Positions 40,043 through 49,552 are shown, counted from the first letter of the stretch. The stretch is 57,499 nt of DNA from Oceanospirillaceae bacterium (GCA_018647765.1 JABGSN010000061.1:1-57499), one strand, 5' to 3'. The notes: a model not told the origin generated them from the sequence alone. Made by a program: numbers and translations.

Positions 40043-40884
40043 GAGCTAAATTGCACCAGATAGGAAGAATATTTACGAATATTAATAACCGAAGTGTCAA
40101 AAATGAGGTATTGACCTTTAATGCCCATCAACCGGCCTTCAAGTACCGGTTCCTTATCCAGGTTGTGAGACACGATTTTGGCGGGGTATTCAAGCACTGG
40201 ATAGCGCATGCTAATCGCCGGGGTATCGAGCCACTGGTAATCGGTGTGGTTTAAATTACCCAGCAACGCCTCAAGGTCCTCTTCGGCTTGGTTCAATAAG
40301 GCATCTGCCGCATGGGCAAGGTCAACATGTTCAGCATCGCCTTTGAGTAGTTTGCGCCAATTGGTTTTATCGGCAACGTATTGTTTCAACACGGTTTCCA
40401 CATCGCCAGATAGCTTACGGGTGGCCACTTGCATGATGGGCATGGCTTGGGTAGCACCCTGATCTAACCAACGGGTAGGCATTTGGTTAACGCGGGTAAT
40501 ACCCACCTTTAAACCTGAGGAATTGGCCAAATACACAATGTGCGGCTGCATACAAAAGGCCTGACCCCAGGCTTCGTCGCGGCACGTACCCGCATCAAAA
40601 TGGCAACGTTCCGGGCTCATAATACATAAATCACATTGCGGCAATTTTTGCATACAAGGAAAACAATACCCTTGGCTGTAGCTTTTTTTGGTTTTACGGC
40701 CACAGTTAGAGCAGTTAATTTGGCCTAAATGCTCCAGCCGAACCTGCTGCCCGATAAGGCCATTGAGAGGCACCCGTTGTTCACCCAAAACCAGGGTGTA
40801 TTGTACTTGTGCATCGAGCACGGCATCGATATGAGTCACGAGCTTAGTCAGGTGCCCGCTATGGACTTGGGGAGCATTCATCAT
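40039..40884 (-). CDS. DUF2797 protein with zinc-ribbon-like cysteines
   Basis: A 281-aa protein with a cysteine-rich N-terminal third: NCSNCGRKTKKSYSQGYC, then FPCMQKLPQC and CIMSPERCHF, enough for one or two metal sites. The central VYLANSSGLKVGITR segment with a following Arg resembles the GIY-YIG-like T5orf172 pattern, so a nuclease-like fold is possible, but this is inference. It is translationally coupled to pepN (4-bp overlap) and lies 7 bp after yeaC. Confidence 0.8.
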   Translation of the reverse strand: MMNAPQVHSGHLTKLVTHIDAVLDAQVQYTLVLGEQRVPLNGLIGQQVRLEHLGQINCSNCGRKTKKSYSQGYCFPCMQKLPQCDLCIMSPERCHFDAGTCRDEAWGQAFCMQPHIVYLANSSGLKVGITRVNQMPTRWLDQGATQAMPIMQVATRKLSGDVETVLKQYVADKTNWRKLLKGDAEHVDLAHAADALLNQAEEDLEALLGNLNHTDYQWLDTPAISMRYPVLEYPAKIVSHNLDKEPVLEGRLMGIKGQYLIFDTSVINIRKYSSYLVQFSS

Positions 40885-40891
40885 GGATGTA

Positions 40892-41131
40892 CTAATGAAT
40901 TTTGATGACTTGTTCGTCAGACGAAGCAGATTTACACCGACCGGTCATGTAACCTGAGTGCTGGGTTGGGTCTAACTTAAGGGCCTGATAACGCAACACT
41001 GCTTCCATGCAGGAGGCCTTTTGTTCGTCACTAAGTATGCGCCCATCAGGCCACTTGCCAATTTCAATGGCAGTTTTTAACCGCAGGTAGACTTCTGGCG
41101 TGAGTTGGGCAATGAGTTGATTATATTCCAT
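40892..41131 (-). CDS. DUF1315 (YeaC-like) protein
   Basis: A 79-aa soluble protein whose core (LTPEVYLRLKTAIEIGKWPDG, positions about 10-30) and RYQALKLDPTQHSGYM match the YeaC family. Function unknown. It is the first gene of the yeaC-DUF2797-pepN-hemH group. Confidence 0.85.
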   Translation of the reverse strand: MEYNQLIAQLTPEVYLRLKTAIEIGKWPDGRILSDEQKASCMEAVLRYQALKLDPTQHSGYMTGRCKSASSDEQVIKIH

Positions 41132-41180
41132 GCGCCATAGAATAGCATAACTTGCCTATGATGGCGGCCTGTTTTTAACC

Positions 41181-42014
41181 TTATTTGGCGCTTTTGTTGA
41201 TCCAGATACTATGCCAAAAGCCAATTACAACACCGGCTAAAAGGCCACCCAAGTGGGCCATATTCGCCATAGAGCCAAAGCCCACTAATTGCAATATATT
41301 GCTTAACCCCAGCAGCAGCCACAACAGCATAAACACCAGAATACCTTGAGGCAAGTGATAGCGCGGAACACTCCAGCGGTCGACAACCCACATGTAACCT
41401 AACAAACCATAAATCACACCCGACAAACCGCCAAATAGGCTAGGCTCTTGCCACGCTTGGGCTAAATTGCCAGCTAGGCCGGTAAGCATTACCAATATTA
41501 TTAATACCCAGGCCGACTGCAACTCAATACGACGACCTAAATCCAACCACCAAAGGCTATTGAACACCAGGTGCAACCAGCCAAAGTGCAACAACACCGG
41601 ACTTATGAAGCGCCAAGGTTGTTGCCATAAATGATCAAAGCCTGTCACCAAGTAGACTTGGGTATCAAACACCATCGGGTAAAAGGTCAATGCAGACACC
41701 CGCGTTAACACCTCACCAAGTTGCGTTAACAACGCCACCAACAAAGTCAGTATCAATACTAGGGCCGTAATTGGCGACCCTGTCAGCCACGCCTTGGCTC
41801 GCGCAAGGCTGCCTGTGACATCTGTTTTGACTACGTTTGGGGAGGCGCTTGAAGCGCATAAGGCGAGCGCTGCTTGGGCCTGACTAGCATCCTGCAGCCA
41901 TAGCTGTTGTTCGCCATTCAGCTGCCTCACGCGGTGCGGTATTTTGTGCTGCCATAAGGATTGTGTGATGGCTAATAAATCGACATCGGCAGCAAAACTA
42001 AGCAGATGGATCAC
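41181..42014 (-). CDS. glpG: GlpG-type rhomboid intramembrane serine protease
   Basis: 277 aa. The N-terminal cytoplasmic domain (about residues 1-70) is followed by a six-helix rhomboid core. The HFGWLHLVFNSLWW motif provides the oxyanion-hole His and Asn. GGLSGVIYG carries the nucleophile Ser, and NMAHLGGLLAGVV the catalytic His. The start is GTG at 42014 with AAAGGT 6 bp upstream. It lies 15 bp after nadK. Confidence 0.93.
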   Translation of the reverse strand: MIHLLSFAADVDLLAITQSLWQHKIPHRVRQLNGEQQLWLQDASQAQAALALCASSASPNVVKTDVTGSLARAKAWLTGSPITALVLILTLLVALLTQLGEVLTRVSALTFYPMVFDTQVYLVTGFDHLWQQPWRFISPVLLHFGWLHLVFNSLWWLDLGRRIELQSAWVLIILVMLTGLAGNLAQAWQEPSLFGGLSGVIYGLLGYMWVVDRWSVPRYHLPQGILVFMLLWLLLGLSNILQLVGFGSMANMAHLGGLLAGVVIGFWHSIWINKSAK

Positions 42015-42029
42015 TGTGAGACCTTTGCA

Positions 42030-42956
42030 TCAGCCGTCTTCACTGGCTCTTCCTTGCCAACCTAATTTACTACGACAACGTTGATAAAAGTGATGCCCTA
42101 AAGGGTGCAACACTCTCAACCGCGCCTCATGACGCCTTATCAACACCTGATCGCCGGGTTCACACACAATGTGCTCTTGACCATCACAACTAATAATAGG
42201 TTGGGTGCTGTTATCATCGCCAATACGTAGCTCAAGCTCCGCGTCAGCAGACACTACAAGGGGCCGGCTGCTTAAGTTATGGGGATTCATGGGCACCAAG
42301 GCAATGGCATCTAAACTGGGGTGCATTATCGGCCCACCTGCGGACAGGGCGTAAGCTGTAGAGCCAGTAGGTGTAGCAATGATAAGGCCGTCGGCACGGG
42401 CAAAATAAGCTGGCGCGCGATCAATGGTGATATCAAAAGCCAACATTCGTGCCGACTGGCCTGGGTGCAGCACCACGTCATTAAGACCACTGCCGCGGCC
42501 AACTTCAGCACCATTACGTAATACGTGGGCCGACAACATAAAGCGGTCGCTCACCTCGTACTCCCCCGCTAGCACTTGGGTCAACGAGGCTTCCACCTGA
42601 TCAGGGGCAATGTCGGTTAGAAACCCTAATTTGCCGCGGTTAATACCAATCATAGGTACACCGTAGGTCGCCATAACTCGCGCTGCGGACAACATACTAC
42701 CGTCACCGCCCACCACAATCACTAAATCACATTGCTGACCCAATAAATGGATGTCACCCCTAGTGTATTGGCCAATACCAACGCCTACACCTTCAAGGGA
42801 GTCAGATATACGTTCGTCCACCCAAATTTGGCGGCGCATTTGCTGTGGATTTTGCTCATGAGCCAGGCTCAAGCAGGCCAATACACGATGTAGTGTTTCC
42901 ACCACTGCTGGGCTATGTAAGCGACCAATAAGGCCAATATTATTAAACTGTGACAC
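42030..42956 (-). CDS. nadK: NAD kinase
   Basis: Makes NADP from NAD. 308 aa with the VVVGGDGSMLSAAR motif, GINRGKLGFLTD, and TPTGSTAYALSAGGPI. The start is GTG at 42956 with AAAGG upstream. It is coupled to glpG 15 bp downstream. Confidence 0.96.
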   Translation of the reverse strand: MSQFNNIGLIGRLHSPAVVETLHRVLACLSLAHEQNPQQMRRQIWVDERISDSLEGVGVGIGQYTRGDIHLLGQQCDLVIVVGGDGSMLSAARVMATYGVPMIGINRGKLGFLTDIAPDQVEASLTQVLAGEYEVSDRFMLSAHVLRNGAEVGRGSGLNDVVLHPGQSARMLAFDITIDRAPAYFARADGLIIATPTGSTAYALSAGGPIMHPSLDAIALVPMNPHNLSSRPLVVSADAELELRIGDDNSTQPIISCDGQEHIVCEPGDQVLIRRHEARLRVLHPLGHHFYQRCRSKLGWQGRASEDG

Positions 42957-42996
42957 GCGACACCCTTTAAATGCAAACTCTAAACAAAGTCTCTGC

Positions 42997-43446
42997 CTAT
43001 GCCAGTGTAGCCTGTACTAACGACATGAGTTCATCCTCATGATTAAAACGTTCGGTTAACACCTCACCCAAACGCGAAAAACGTCCACTAAAATGACCAA
43101 CGTCTTGAAGCGTAAATTTTGCAACAGAGCCATACTCGTCATCAAATATAACAATCTTGTCAGTGGTGTCATGAATTTTTCCAAGCAATACTTGCGCCTT
43201 ATCTTGCTGGCTAGCGTTGTGGTTTTTAATGTGCTGCAACAACTGCTCATACACATTAAAATGACCACGTGAACTATAATCCACCATGGCCTCACACAAA
43301 CCGTGCAATGCGTCCAGCACGCCATCGGTAACGCTCATTTGAGGCAAAGCCACAAACTGCATTAGCAACGCCTGACGTTCAATTAACCATGCATCTATAA
43401 TGGCATCAAAAGCGTCATCTAAGCTTTGACCTTGTTGCGGTATCAT
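42997..43446 (-). CDS. rsd: Rsd/AlgQ-type anti-sigma-70 regulator
   Basis: The Rsd/AlgQ family binds sigma-70 region 4 and modulates RNA polymerase in stationary phase. From the ATG at 43446 (GGAG upstream) the protein is 149 aa, close to E. coli Rsd (158 aa). Matching segments are DAWLIERQALLMQFVAL and LCEAMVDYSSRGHFNVYEQL. The frame runs 27 codons further to 43527 without family similarity. Confidence 0.85.
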   Translation of the reverse strand: MIPQQGQSLDDAFDAIIDAWLIERQALLMQFVALPQMSVTDGVLDALHGLCEAMVDYSSRGHFNVYEQLLQHIKNHNASQQDKAQVLLGKIHDTTDKIVIFDDEYGSVAKFTLQDVGHFSGRFSRLGEVLTERFNHEDELMSLVQATLA

Positions 43447-43474
43447 GCGAGGATCTCCAAGAAATACTGCTATA

Positions 43475-43502
43475 AAAACAAAAGGGTACCTTGTTCCCCT
43501 TA
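43475..43502 (-). terminator. Possible terminator of the ART-like gene
   Basis: On the minus strand AAGGG pairs with CCCTT across about 9 nt, followed by TTGTTTTT. A competing stem with GGACAAGG further upstream is also possible. Weak but well placed, 34 bp past the stop. Confidence 0.4.
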
Positions 43503-43535
43503 GTTGGACAAGGGCCTCTTGCGTCATTACTAAAT

Positions 43536-44090
43536 TTAGAGGGTCCCTAGCAGTGAGACATCGAGATCTGCATCATAATAAGCCATGCCCAATTTATTTA
43601 AATACTCTAGACGGTCTGCATGCATTAGGTTGATATCGGGGGCTTGAAAGTCATTGGCTAAATAAATGCCTGCTAAAAACGCCATAAATTGTTCGCCCTC
43701 TTTAACTAACAGCAGACTTGCGGCGCCAACATCGGGTTTAACCTTGTTATTCAAGGCCTCTGGTAGATTCACTGTAATTACAGCGGGCAGTTCGTTGCCT
43801 TCAATTCGTACGCTACGGTTTCTAACGGTTTGCTGCGCCCAGTAATAAGCCAGTTCTTTGCTTTGTGTTAAAAAAACAGGTTCAACGGATTCTGTGTAAT
43901 TATTACCGATAGTGGCCATGGTTTGTTTGGCAGCCGCTTTTAGGGCTTGGTCACCGGAACGTTTCAAACCGTGCGCTTTGATTGAGTCGATTAGCGCCGA
44001 TGAAGTGCCGTGATACCAAGTGTGACTGGTAGCAAACCCTTGCTTGGTTAATAACTCTTTAGCATCTTGAAGAAAAGTCGGTGTAGTCAT
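43536..44090 (-). CDS. Putative ADP-ribosyltransferase-fold protein
   Basis: A 184-aa soluble protein that I do not recognise as a named family. The segment TWYHGTSSALIDSIKAHGLK (His27) followed about 50 residues later by PVFLTQSKELAYYWAQQ (Tyr82/83) has the H-G-T ... Y layout of ART-superfamily proteins (PARP-like, KptA-like). The catalytic Glu is not identified, so activity is unproven. The ATG at 44090 is preferred; a GTG 4 codons upstream is also open. Genomic neighbours are rsd and aceA, which give no functional clue. A nested inverted repeat lies just upstream. Confidence 0.55.
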   Translation of the reverse strand: MTTPTFLQDAKELLTKQGFATSHTWYHGTSSALIDSIKAHGLKRSGDQALKAAAKQTMATIGNNYTESVEPVFLTQSKELAYYWAQQTVRNRSVRIEGNELPAVITVNLPEALNNKVKPDVGAASLLLVKEGEQFMAFLAGIYLANDFQAPDINLMHADRLEYLNKLGMAYYDADLDVSLLGTL

Positions 44091-44133
44091 AGTCAAAATC
44101 ACTTAGTCAGTTTACAGTACGAATCTGCTTGAA

Positions 44134-44177
44134 TTCTAACGTATATAGCTGTTCGTATGTTACGAAAGGCGTTAGAA
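44134..44177. promoter_or_regulatory. Nested inverted repeats upstream of the ART-like gene
   Basis: An outer 8-bp pair (TTCTAACG with CGTTAGAA) encloses an inner pair (TTCGTA-TGT-TACGAA). A third TACGAA is at 44118-44123. The arrangement suggests operator sites or a structured leader for the minus-strand gene. Confidence 0.45.
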
Positions 44178-44227
44178 ATTTTCTATCGCCGCTCCTGCGC
44201 CCGCGGCATACATTACGTCCCTGTAAA

Positions 44228-44263
44228 TAAAAAAAGCGGCACCTATAAAATAGGGGCCGCTTT
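44228..44263 (-). terminator. Rho-independent terminator of aceA
   Basis: A 12-bp stem (AAAGCGGCACCT with AGGGGCCGCTTT, one mismatch) is followed on the minus strand by a T-run. Confidence 0.85.
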
Positions 44264-44269
44264 AATATT

Positions 44270-44290
44270 CAAAGTGGCTAAGCCACTTTG
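44270..44290. other. Second hairpin just after the aceA stop
   Basis: CAAAGTGGC pairs perfectly with GCCACTTTG around a 3-nt loop, 9 bp past the aceA stop and before the main terminator. It may protect the mRNA 3' end. Confidence 0.6.
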
Positions 44291-44299
44291 TCAGCCGTC

Positions 44300-45898
44300 T
44301 TAGCCAAATTGGTTAGACGTATTTTTCGCGCCGCCGGCTTTAAGGGCGTTTTCACCAGCAAAGTATTCTTTGTGGTCATCACCCATGTCTGAACCAGACA
44401 TGTTTTGATGTTTAACACAGGCAATACCTTGACGAATCTCTTCACGCTGAACCTTCTTAACGTAGCCAAGCATCGCTTGCTCACCAAAGTACTCTTTCGC
44501 TAGGTTGTCTACAGACAACGCCGTAGTGTGGTACGTCGGTAGCGTGATCAAGTGGTGGAATACGTTCGCTTCACGTGCAGTATCAGCCTGGAAGGTACGA
44601 ATACGTTCGTCAGCTACAGCAGAAAGCTCAGATTCATCGTACTCGGCGCTCATTAACTTAGCACGGTCGTATGCAGAAACATCATTACCCGCTTCAACCA
44701 TTGCGTCGTAAGCCTGCTGACGGAAGTTTAGCGTCCAGTTGAACGATGGAGAGTTGTTGTAAACCAATTTAGCATCTGAGTGTACTTTACGAACGTCATC
44801 CATCATGCCTTTGATTTCGTGCACAGTTGGCACAGCAGTCTCGATCCAAAGCAGGTCAGCACCGGCATTGATGGCACCGATACAGTCAAATACACAGCGC
44901 TCATGGCCAGTACCCTGACGGAACTGGTATAAACCAGAAGGTAGGCGCTTAGGACGAACGAGCTTGCCGCCACGGTTAAACACTACATCGCCTTCACCCA
45001 TGTCAGCTACGTCGATTTCTTCAACGTCTAAGTAAGAGTTGTAGATATCACCCGCATCGCCTGGCTCATTAACAACAGCGATTTCTTTAGTAAGGCCAGC
45101 GCCTTCAGAGTCAGTACGTGCAACGATAACACCGTTATCAATACCCAACTCAAGGAATGCATAACGTAAAGCACGTATCTTGGCGTGGAAGTCAGCGTGA
45201 GGAACCGTTACTTTACCGTCTTGGTGACCACACTGCTTTTCATCAGCAACTTGGTTTTCGATCTGCAGCGCACAAGCACCAGCTTCGATCATCTGCTTAG
45301 CCATTAGGTAAGTCGCTTCAGCGTTACCAAAACCAGCATCGATATCAGCAACGATTGGCACAACGTGCGTTACGTGGTTATCGATCTGATCTTGGATTTT
45401 AGCTTCTTCAGCAGCATTACCCGCTTCACGTGCAGCATCTAGCGAGCGGAACAAACCGCCTAACTCACGGGCATCAGCCTGACGTAGGAAAGTGTAAAGC
45501 TCTTCAACCAAGCTAGCTACTGACGTTTTTTCATGCATAGACTGGTCAGGGAGAGGACCAAAGTCTGAACGTAGAGCGGCAACCATCCAACCAGAAAGGT
45601 ACAAGTAACGACGGTCAGTTTTGCCACCGAAGTGCTTTTTGATAGAAATCAGCTTCTGCTGACCAACAAAACCGTGCCAGCAGCCCAAAGACTGAGTGTA
45701 CTGAGTTTTGTCTTTGTCGAATGCAGCCATATCAGCGCGCATAATGTCGGCGGTGTACTTGGCGATGTCTAGGCCAGTTTTAAATTTGTTCTGAGCTCGC
45801 ATACGTGCAGCAGATTCTGGGTTGATGGCGTCCCAAGCACTGCCCTGAGCAGACTTAAGGTTAGCAACGGCTTGAATATCGTCTTGGTATGTGGACAT
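44300..45898 (-). CDS. aceA: Isocitrate lyase (long form)
   Basis: Splits isocitrate to glyoxylate and succinate, the first step of the glyoxylate bypass. From the ATG at 45898 (AAGGAA upstream) it is 532 aa, the long proteobacterial form. The catalytic loop reads DEKQCGHQDGKV, with the nucleophilic Cys. WIETAVP and NNSPSFNWTLNF substrate motifs are present. The open frame runs 55 codons upstream into the control region. It diverges from a LysR regulator, with malate synthase G beyond it. Confidence 0.97.
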   Translation of the reverse strand: MSTYQDDIQAVANLKSAQGSAWDAINPESAARMRAQNKFKTGLDIAKYTADIMRADMAAFDKDKTQYTQSLGCWHGFVGQQKLISIKKHFGGKTDRRYLYLSGWMVAALRSDFGPLPDQSMHEKTSVASLVEELYTFLRQADARELGGLFRSLDAAREAGNAAEEAKIQDQIDNHVTHVVPIVADIDAGFGNAEATYLMAKQMIEAGACALQIENQVADEKQCGHQDGKVTVPHADFHAKIRALRYAFLELGIDNGVIVARTDSEGAGLTKEIAVVNEPGDAGDIYNSYLDVEEIDVADMGEGDVVFNRGGKLVRPKRLPSGLYQFRQGTGHERCVFDCIGAINAGADLLWIETAVPTVHEIKGMMDDVRKVHSDAKLVYNNSPSFNWTLNFRQQAYDAMVEAGNDVSAYDRAKLMSAEYDESELSAVADERIRTFQADTAREANVFHHLITLPTYHTTALSVDNLAKEYFGEQAMLGYVKKVQREEIRQGIACVKHQNMSGSDMGDDHKEYFAGENALKAGGAKNTSNQFG

Positions 45899-46078
45899 AA
45901 CATTTCCTTGGTTAAACGGCTGTTTTGATGAACGCAGTGTAGAACGCCTCAACTCGTTATGACAGAGGTTGGAAGTTATGCCTACTATTCTGTATGTGAA
46001 TACTAAACGAAAATGTATGCAGGTAATTAGCAATCCCTCGACAAACGCCGGCCCGCATGCCATAATTTACCAGAGCTA

Positions 46079-46104
46079 TTGCATTATACTTTGGTATTAT
46101 GCAA
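46079..46104. promoter_or_regulatory. Near-perfect palindrome between aceA and lysR, LysR operator candidate
   Basis: TTGCATTATAC and GTATTATGCAA are inverted copies matching at 10 of 11 positions with a 4-nt spacer. The ATAC-N4-GTAT core fits a LysR-type T-N11-A box. It lies in the divergent region, 60 bp before the lysR ATG. Confidence 0.6.
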
Positions 46105-46163
46105 ATGAATAACGGCCCCTAGCCCTGCATTAATAGTGGCCTTTACCTAGATGGAGTTTGATT

Positions 46164-47108
46164 ATGAGCATCGATCGTGTCGACCTAAACCTGCTAGTTT
46201 ATTTAGACGCCCTATTAAAAGAGCGCAATGTGACCAAAGCAGCCAACCAACTAGGCTTAAGCCAACCCGCCATGAGCAACGGCTTACGCCGCCTACGCGA
46301 AGTATTTGAAGACCCATTATTAATCCGCACCAGCGACGGCATGACGCCCACAGAACGAGCCCTTGGCTTGCAATCCACCATTCGTGATGTATTAGCCACC
46401 ATCGACAAAGCCATACAGCCGCAAGCCGATTTTGATGCCTTCACCTCAACCCGAGTATTTCGCATCATGGCCAGCGACTACTCAGAACCCACCCTTATAC
46501 CACCATTGGTGGAGCGCCTACGCAAAGAAGCACCCGGCATTAGCCTGGACATTATGACCCCGTCTGACGTTGATTTTTATGACGTGGAGCAAGGCAAGGT
46601 TGACCTCGTCATCAACCGCTTCGATTCTATGCCCCAGTCATTCCACCAAAAAATCCTTTGGCGCGACCAGTTTATTTGCCTCATGAATCGTGACAATCCG
46701 ACCGCGCAAAACTTCACCTTAGAAAGTTACCTGCAAGCCCACCACATTTGGGTCAACAAAACTGGCATGGGTGCGGGCGTTGGTATGAACCCTAAAGATG
46801 TACAACGACGTGGCTGGGTCGATAATGCCTTATCGGAACTCGGTAAAACCCGTAACATTCGAGTATTCACCCGCCACTACCAAGCCGCAGTACAGCTGGC
46901 AAGCCAAAAAGACCTGATCGTCACCCTGCCCCGCAAGGCCACCTTACAAACCGCATCGACAGAAGACATCGTCATGCTGGAACCGCCATTTCCCATACCA
47001 GAAATGACCTTAACCATGGCCTGGAGCCCTCTACTGCAGCATAACCCAGCCCACCGCTGGATTCGCGGCCTCATCACCGAGGTGGCCCGCGAAATAGACG
47101 AAGCTTAG
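46164..47108 (+). CDS. LysR-family transcriptional regulator
   Basis: 314 aa from the ATG at 46164 (GGAG 7 bp upstream; a TTG two codons earlier is less likely). The N-terminal winged helix-turn-helix is LLKERNVTKAANQLGLSQPA with SNGLRRLREVFEDPL after it. A periplasmic-binding-protein-like effector domain follows. The effector is unknown. Its place between aceA and glcB makes control of the glyoxylate bypass the simplest inference. Confidence 0.92.
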   Translation: MSIDRVDLNLLVYLDALLKERNVTKAANQLGLSQPAMSNGLRRLREVFEDPLLIRTSDGMTPTERALGLQSTIRDVLATIDKAIQPQADFDAFTSTRVFRIMASDYSEPTLIPPLVERLRKEAPGISLDIMTPSDVDFYDVEQGKVDLVINRFDSMPQSFHQKILWRDQFICLMNRDNPTAQNFTLESYLQAHHIWVNKTGMGAGVGMNPKDVQRRGWVDNALSELGKTRNIRVFTRHYQAAVQLASQKDLIVTLPRKATLQTASTEDIVMLEPPFPIPEMTLTMAWSPLLQHNPAHRWIRGLITEVAREIDEA

Positions 47109-47116
47109 GCCTACGC

Positions 47117-47177
47117 GTCATTTCGGCGCAGGCCGGAATCTCAACCCAAGCCGTGAGATCCTGACCGTCGTCAGGAT
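47117..47177. repeat. Dispersed palindromic repeat, copy 1 (two-hairpin form)
   Basis: The 26-bp core at 47117-47142 contains CGGC-GCAG-GCCG dyad symmetry. A second stem follows at 47158-47177 (ATCCTGAC-CGTC-GTCAGGAT). The core recurs inverted at 54513-54538 with one mismatch. It lies 8 bp after the lysR stop. REP-like element. Confidence 0.7.
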
Positions 47178-47338
47178 GACAGCGATACCAGAGCACAACG
47201 GCACGCCCATTCCTAAATCAAATAACCAACATTTTCTCATACGACTAAAGAACAATCGGTAATCATATTGTTTCCTATATAATATTTTTGTAGACTTTAC
47301 GAAACAAAACGCATTATTGTCGCATGTAGGAGCCTGGA

Positions 47339-49515
47339 ATGAACGCCCATACCAATACAAGAACTGGCCATGCCAACTTATCTATTGATACACAGCTATA
47401 CCAATTGGTAGAAAATGAAATTTTACCCGGCCTCAACCTGAACAGCGATCAGGTGTGGCAAGCCATGGCCACCCTGCTAGACGAATTCCAAGTTCGCAAT
47501 CAAGATTTATTAGCCAAGCGAGAAGATCTACAGCACCAGTTAGATGACTGGCATAAAAACAACCCCGACGCCGATCCAGCCGCCTATAAAGCCATGTTGC
47601 AAGACATTGGTTACCTGTTACCTGTGCCGCCTCAAGTTGAAGTCACCACGAGCAATGTTGACTTAGAAATCAGCACCGTAGCTGGCCCACAATTAGTCGT
47701 GCCAATCAACAACGCACGCTACGCAGTAAACGCAGCCAATGCCCGCTGGGGTAGCTTATATGACGCCCTTTATGGCACCGATGCCATCCCTCGTTCTGGC
47801 AGGGCCATCAAAGGTTATGACGCCAAGCGCGGCGGTCAGGTTATTTCCTTTGCCAAGCAGTTGCTAGACACGCACTTACCACTCGTACAAGCCAGCCACG
47901 GCCAAGTATGTCAGTACAGCGTTAATGACGGCCAATTGATTTGTACACTGCAAAATGGCCATTCTGGATTATTGGCCAATGCCGACCAGTTTGTCGGATA
48001 TCAAGGCGAGCCAAGCGCGCCAACGGCCATCTTGCTAAGACACAACAACTTACATTTAGAATTACAAATTGATCGTCACCACGTGATTGGCGCCAGCGAC
48101 ATCGCTGGCGTTAAAGACATCCTTATGGAAGCCGCGGTATCCACTATTATGGACTGCGAAGACTCAGTGACCGCCGTAGACGCCGAAGACAAGGTGATTG
48201 TGTATCGCAACTGGCTTGGTTTGATGAAAGGCGACTTATCCATTCAACTCAACAAAAACGGCAACACCATCACCCGCACACTGAATGCCGACCGCCTATA
48301 CCAAGACGCTCAAGGTAACGACTTTAGCCTACACGGCCGCAGTTTGTTATTTGTACGTAATGTTGGCCATTTGATGACTAACAACGCCATTCTTAACGCC
48401 CAGGGTAACGAAGTACCCGAAGGCATTATGGACGGCCTACTCACCAGCTTATGTGCTTTACATGACATCCGCGGCACTAACGCTAAGGGCAACAGCCGTA
48501 CTGGCAGCATCTACATTGTGAAGCCGAAGATGCACGGGCCAGAAGAAGTCACTTTCACCTGTGATTTGTTTGGCCGCATTGAAGATTTACTAGACCTACC
48601 CCGTAACACCTTAAAAGTGGGTATCATGGACGAAGAGCGTCGCACCAGCATCAACCTAAAAGCCTGCATTGGTGCCGCCAGTGAACGTGTGGCCTTTATC
48701 AATACCGGCTTCCTTGATCGCACCGGTGACGAAATCCACTCATCAATGCAAGCGGGTATTATGCTACCCAAAGGCATTATGAAACAGCAGGCTTGGATTG
48801 CAGCCTACGAAGGCAATAACGTAGAGACAGGCCTAGCCTGTGGTTTACAGGGCCGTGCTCAAATTGGCAAAGGCATGTGGGCTAAACCTGACTGCATGGC
48901 AGAGATGCTAGAAACTAAAAGAGAGCACCCCATGTCAGGCGCCAACACCGCGTGGGTGCCATCACCTACTGCGGCCGTGTTGCATGCACTGCACTACCAT
49001 GAACTATTGGTGCAAGATCGCCAAAACCAATTATTAAACAACACACCCGTGGTACAGGATGACCTCCTAAAAATACCACTTTTGGGCCAAAACAAACTAA
49101 CCGCACAAGACATTAGCCGAGATTTAGACAACAACTGCCAAGGTTTATTGGGCTACGTGATTCGCTGGTAGAAAGTGGTATTGGCTGTTCTAAAGTGGCC
49201 GACATCAACCAAGTAGGGTTAATGGAAGACCGCGCCACCTTGCGTATTTCTTCCCAGTCCCTAGCCAACTGGCTTGAGCATGGTTTCGTAAGCAAGCACA
49301 TGGTGATGGATAGCTTGCAGCGCATGGCCGCCTTAGTGGATGAGCAAAACGCCGGTGACCCAAGCTACCGCAACATGGCACCCGACTTTGAGTCAAGCAT
49401 TGGTTTTCAAGCCGCTTGTGAACTCGTATTTGAAGGCACAGCTCAGCCTAGCGGATACACCGAGCCGGTATTACATCGCCGCCGCCAAGAAGCTAAGCGG
49501 GTTTACGGCCACTAA
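47339..49515 (+). pseudogene. glcB: Malate synthase G, interrupted by a frameshift
   Basis: Malate synthase G condenses glyoxylate and acetyl-CoA to malate. The first frame gives 610 aa (47339-49171) colinear with GlcB up to LLGYVIRW, then hits TAG. The next base frame (GTA GAA AGT GGT from 49168) continues [14 protein letters not shown] and runs to 49515 as the expected C-terminus. Restoring one G after TGG would give about 725 aa, matching E. coli GlcB (723). The catalytic Asp (MEDRATLR) and the conserved GCSK cysteine lie after the break, so the 610-aa product should be inactive. AGGAG is 6 bp before the ATG. The break may be real or a sequencing error. Confidence 0.9.
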
Positions 49516-49552
49516 CACGGAGCAGTTTTCTCACCCCTAGCAGCTCTCAAGA

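Noticed and set aside
49160-49175. Programmed -1 frameshift in glcB
   Set aside because: No slippery heptamer is present at CGC TGG TAG and no clear downstream stimulatory stem was seen. A missing base is simpler.
49195-49515. Separate 106-aa gene after glcB
   Set aside because: Its sequence is the exact C-terminal part of malate synthase G in the shifted frame, so it belongs to glcB.
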